Positions 59,469 to 60,480 of a DNA stretch of 60,480 nt are shown here, piece by piece (positions within the stretch are counted from its first letter, which is position 1; every line of letters begins with the position of its first letter). The notes beneath the pieces are model-generated. The model had not been told where the DNA came from. It saw only the letters and a program-made list of their open reading frames with translations, and did no database searches. The position numbers were made by a program, and so were the translations under genes. The stretch spans positions 1 through 60,480 of the forward strand of contig CAZSDU010000018.1 in assembly GCA_964605775.1 (NCBI GenBank), read 5' to 3'. This stretch comes from CAZSDU01 sp964605775 (GTDB lineage: Bacteria; Bacteroidota; Bacteroidia; Bacteroidales; FEN-979).

Positions 59469-60413
59469 GAGAATAATCCTGAATGTTTTTTTGCTGACAG
59501 CAAGATTTTAATAATTGGTCGCCAAGTATTAACAAATTTAGGTACATGGATTGTTTTACTTGGACTTGATAGATTTGGTAATACGGTTGTGATTGAATTA
59601 AAGCGTGGCAAAACGCCACGCGAAACAATTTCTCAATTATTGGAATATGCCTCATTCATTGACAATTTGGATTATGAACAATTAAATCTGATTTATCAAA
59701 ACTACATCGGGGAGGAATCATCGTTGGAAACATATCATCAAGAATATTTTGATTCAGTTGATTCCGATACTGTTGCGTTTAATAAAGCATCAAAATTAAT
59801 GATTGTCGCACAGGAAATAAGTCCTGCAATTAAACAGTCTGCTCAATATTTAAGAAAAAAAGGGATTGACATATATTGCATGGAATTTAAGTATTTCTTA
59901 AATCATGTGTCGGAAAGGATGATTGCAATAGATTTTGTCGTTGGTGAAGATTCATTCCTCGGTACTGATTCAATTAAATCGGCAGCACAATTACCAAAAG
60001 TAGATGAAAAAATATTTTTCGATTCATTAGATATGTTTGGTAAACCTGTATTTCAACAATTATTTGATTTCGCTAAAATAAATGGATTGTTGATTCGGTG
60101 GGGTTCAAAAGGATTTTCGATAAACATAACGATTAACGATGGATTTGTAGGATTATGTTTTGGTTATCCACCGCAATCAGTATTTAGACAAAGTATTTAT
60201 ACTGGATTTGAGGAAATAAGGAAAAAAGTAAATAATTCGGATTCAATTATCGAGTTATATAGGTCAGAATTAGAGAAAACCAATAAATTTATATCGGCAA
60301 AATCTAATCTAAAATGGATTATAGATAAGCAAATGGACAATCGTGATATTGACAAATTTTTGACAATTTTGAACTTAGTGATAAACAAAATACGAGAAAA
60401 CGGATTAAAATAA
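59469..60413 (+). pseudogene. Decayed PD-(D/E)XK nuclease gene (DUF91/NucS-like), 5' end lost at the IS
   Basis: The reading frame is open from 59469 (just after TAA at 59466) to the stop at 60413, about 314 codons, with no ATG near the start. It begins ENNPECFFADSKILIIGRQV, matching the middle of DUF91/NucS-type domains, then LDRFGNTVVIELKRG with Glu43 and Lys45 of the nuclease motif and Q56-x3-Y60 in SQLLEYA. The position of the catalytic Asp (14 before Glu43) is Val29 (WIVLL). The 5' end lies next to the IS element, which removed it or the start. A GTG at 59589 could give a shorter protein lacking the motif's first part. AT-rich codon use suggests transfer. Confidence 0.7.
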
Positions 60414-60425
60414 AGCCCAGCAGGT

Positions 60426-60480
60426 AATCGAGTAGGCGGCCGGTGAGCAATTTGCCCACCGGTGCACCTCTCACACCACC
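60426..60480 (-). mobile_element. 3' end of a group II intron (partial)
   Basis: On the minus strand the sequence reads through the end of a domain V (GGTGGTGTGAGAGG) into a domain VI hairpin, CCGGTGGGC...GCTCACCGG, then CCGCCTACTCGATT, the typical 3' end with a branch-point A. The rest of the intron and its maturase gene are beyond the window. It begins 13 bases after the stop of the decayed nuclease gene. Confidence 0.65.

Noticed and set aside
1..60480. Numerous additional open frames opposite or overlapping the listed genes
   Set aside because: They lack recognisable domains, start signals and sensible spacing, and lie opposite well-supported genes. They are treated as chance frames.

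Overview
The window looks like a chromosomal segment from an anaerobic, hydrogen-metabolising member of the Bacteroidota. The evidence is a PorQ-type protein of the type IX secretion system, several Bacteroidota-restricted families (DUF4294, DUF3276/PUR, DUF5683, long NusB, signal peptidase I with an extra N-terminal membrane domain), an RprXY-like two-component pair, and promoters of the Bacteroidota type (TTTG, about 20 bases, TAnnTTTG). Catalase, cytochrome and other aerobic genes are absent from the window.

Layout. 1-24 is the 3' end of a tRNA. 79-24744 is mostly housekeeping: trigger factor, clpP, clpX, a glycosyltransferase fusion, a 2-oxo acid dehydrogenase E2, an exonuclease, a FAH-family enzyme, then on the minus strand DUF721-recF-ispH-porQ and nusB, then parA-parB-DUF5683-dapB-lepB, ftsK, a LolA-like protein, a split transketolase and truA.

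24879-48503 is a hydrogenase island of about 23.6 kb. It holds three separate NAD-linked [FeFe]-hydrogenase operons. Operon 1 (24966-28450) is hydC-hydB-hydA with a short HydB. Operon 2 (32265-36758) is hndB-hydB-hydA-hydC with a long HydB. Operon 3 (40115-46239 and probably on to 48503) is hydC-hydB-hydA followed by a hydrogenase-like domain fused to a histidine kinase, a lone receiver, a receiver-kinase hybrid and the NADH sensor Rex. Between operons 2 and 3, on the minus strand, a second hydrogenase-like sensor with a PAS domain is followed by a SpoIIE-type phosphatase. Sites close to the Rex operator consensus lie upstream of all three hydrogenase operons. An RprXY-like pair with five helically phased GTTAA repeats in its promoter region sits between operons 1 and 2. 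My reading is that NADH/NAD+ state (Rex) and possibly H2 or a redox signal (the two hydrogenase-like sensors) jointly control hydrogen turnover. No HydE, HydF or HydG maturase is in the window.

48516-58922 returns to housekeeping: ribF, a metallo-beta-lactamase-fold hydrolase, trmD, rplS, a 63-residue small protein sharing the rplS terminator, an ECF sigma factor, uvrA, an aldehyde dehydrogenase, a GT4 glycosyltransferase and a MauE/DoxX-like membrane protein. The right end (58925-60480) is a mobile patch: an IS200-like transposase element, an AT-rich decayed PD-(D/E)XK nuclease gene with its 5' end cut off at the element, and the 3' end of a group II intron running off the window.

Tandem arrays of 7-8 bp units recur at several gene ends (22916-23010, 46243-46319, 50232-50255, 55329-55349). 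They are the most unexpected non-coding pattern in the window.
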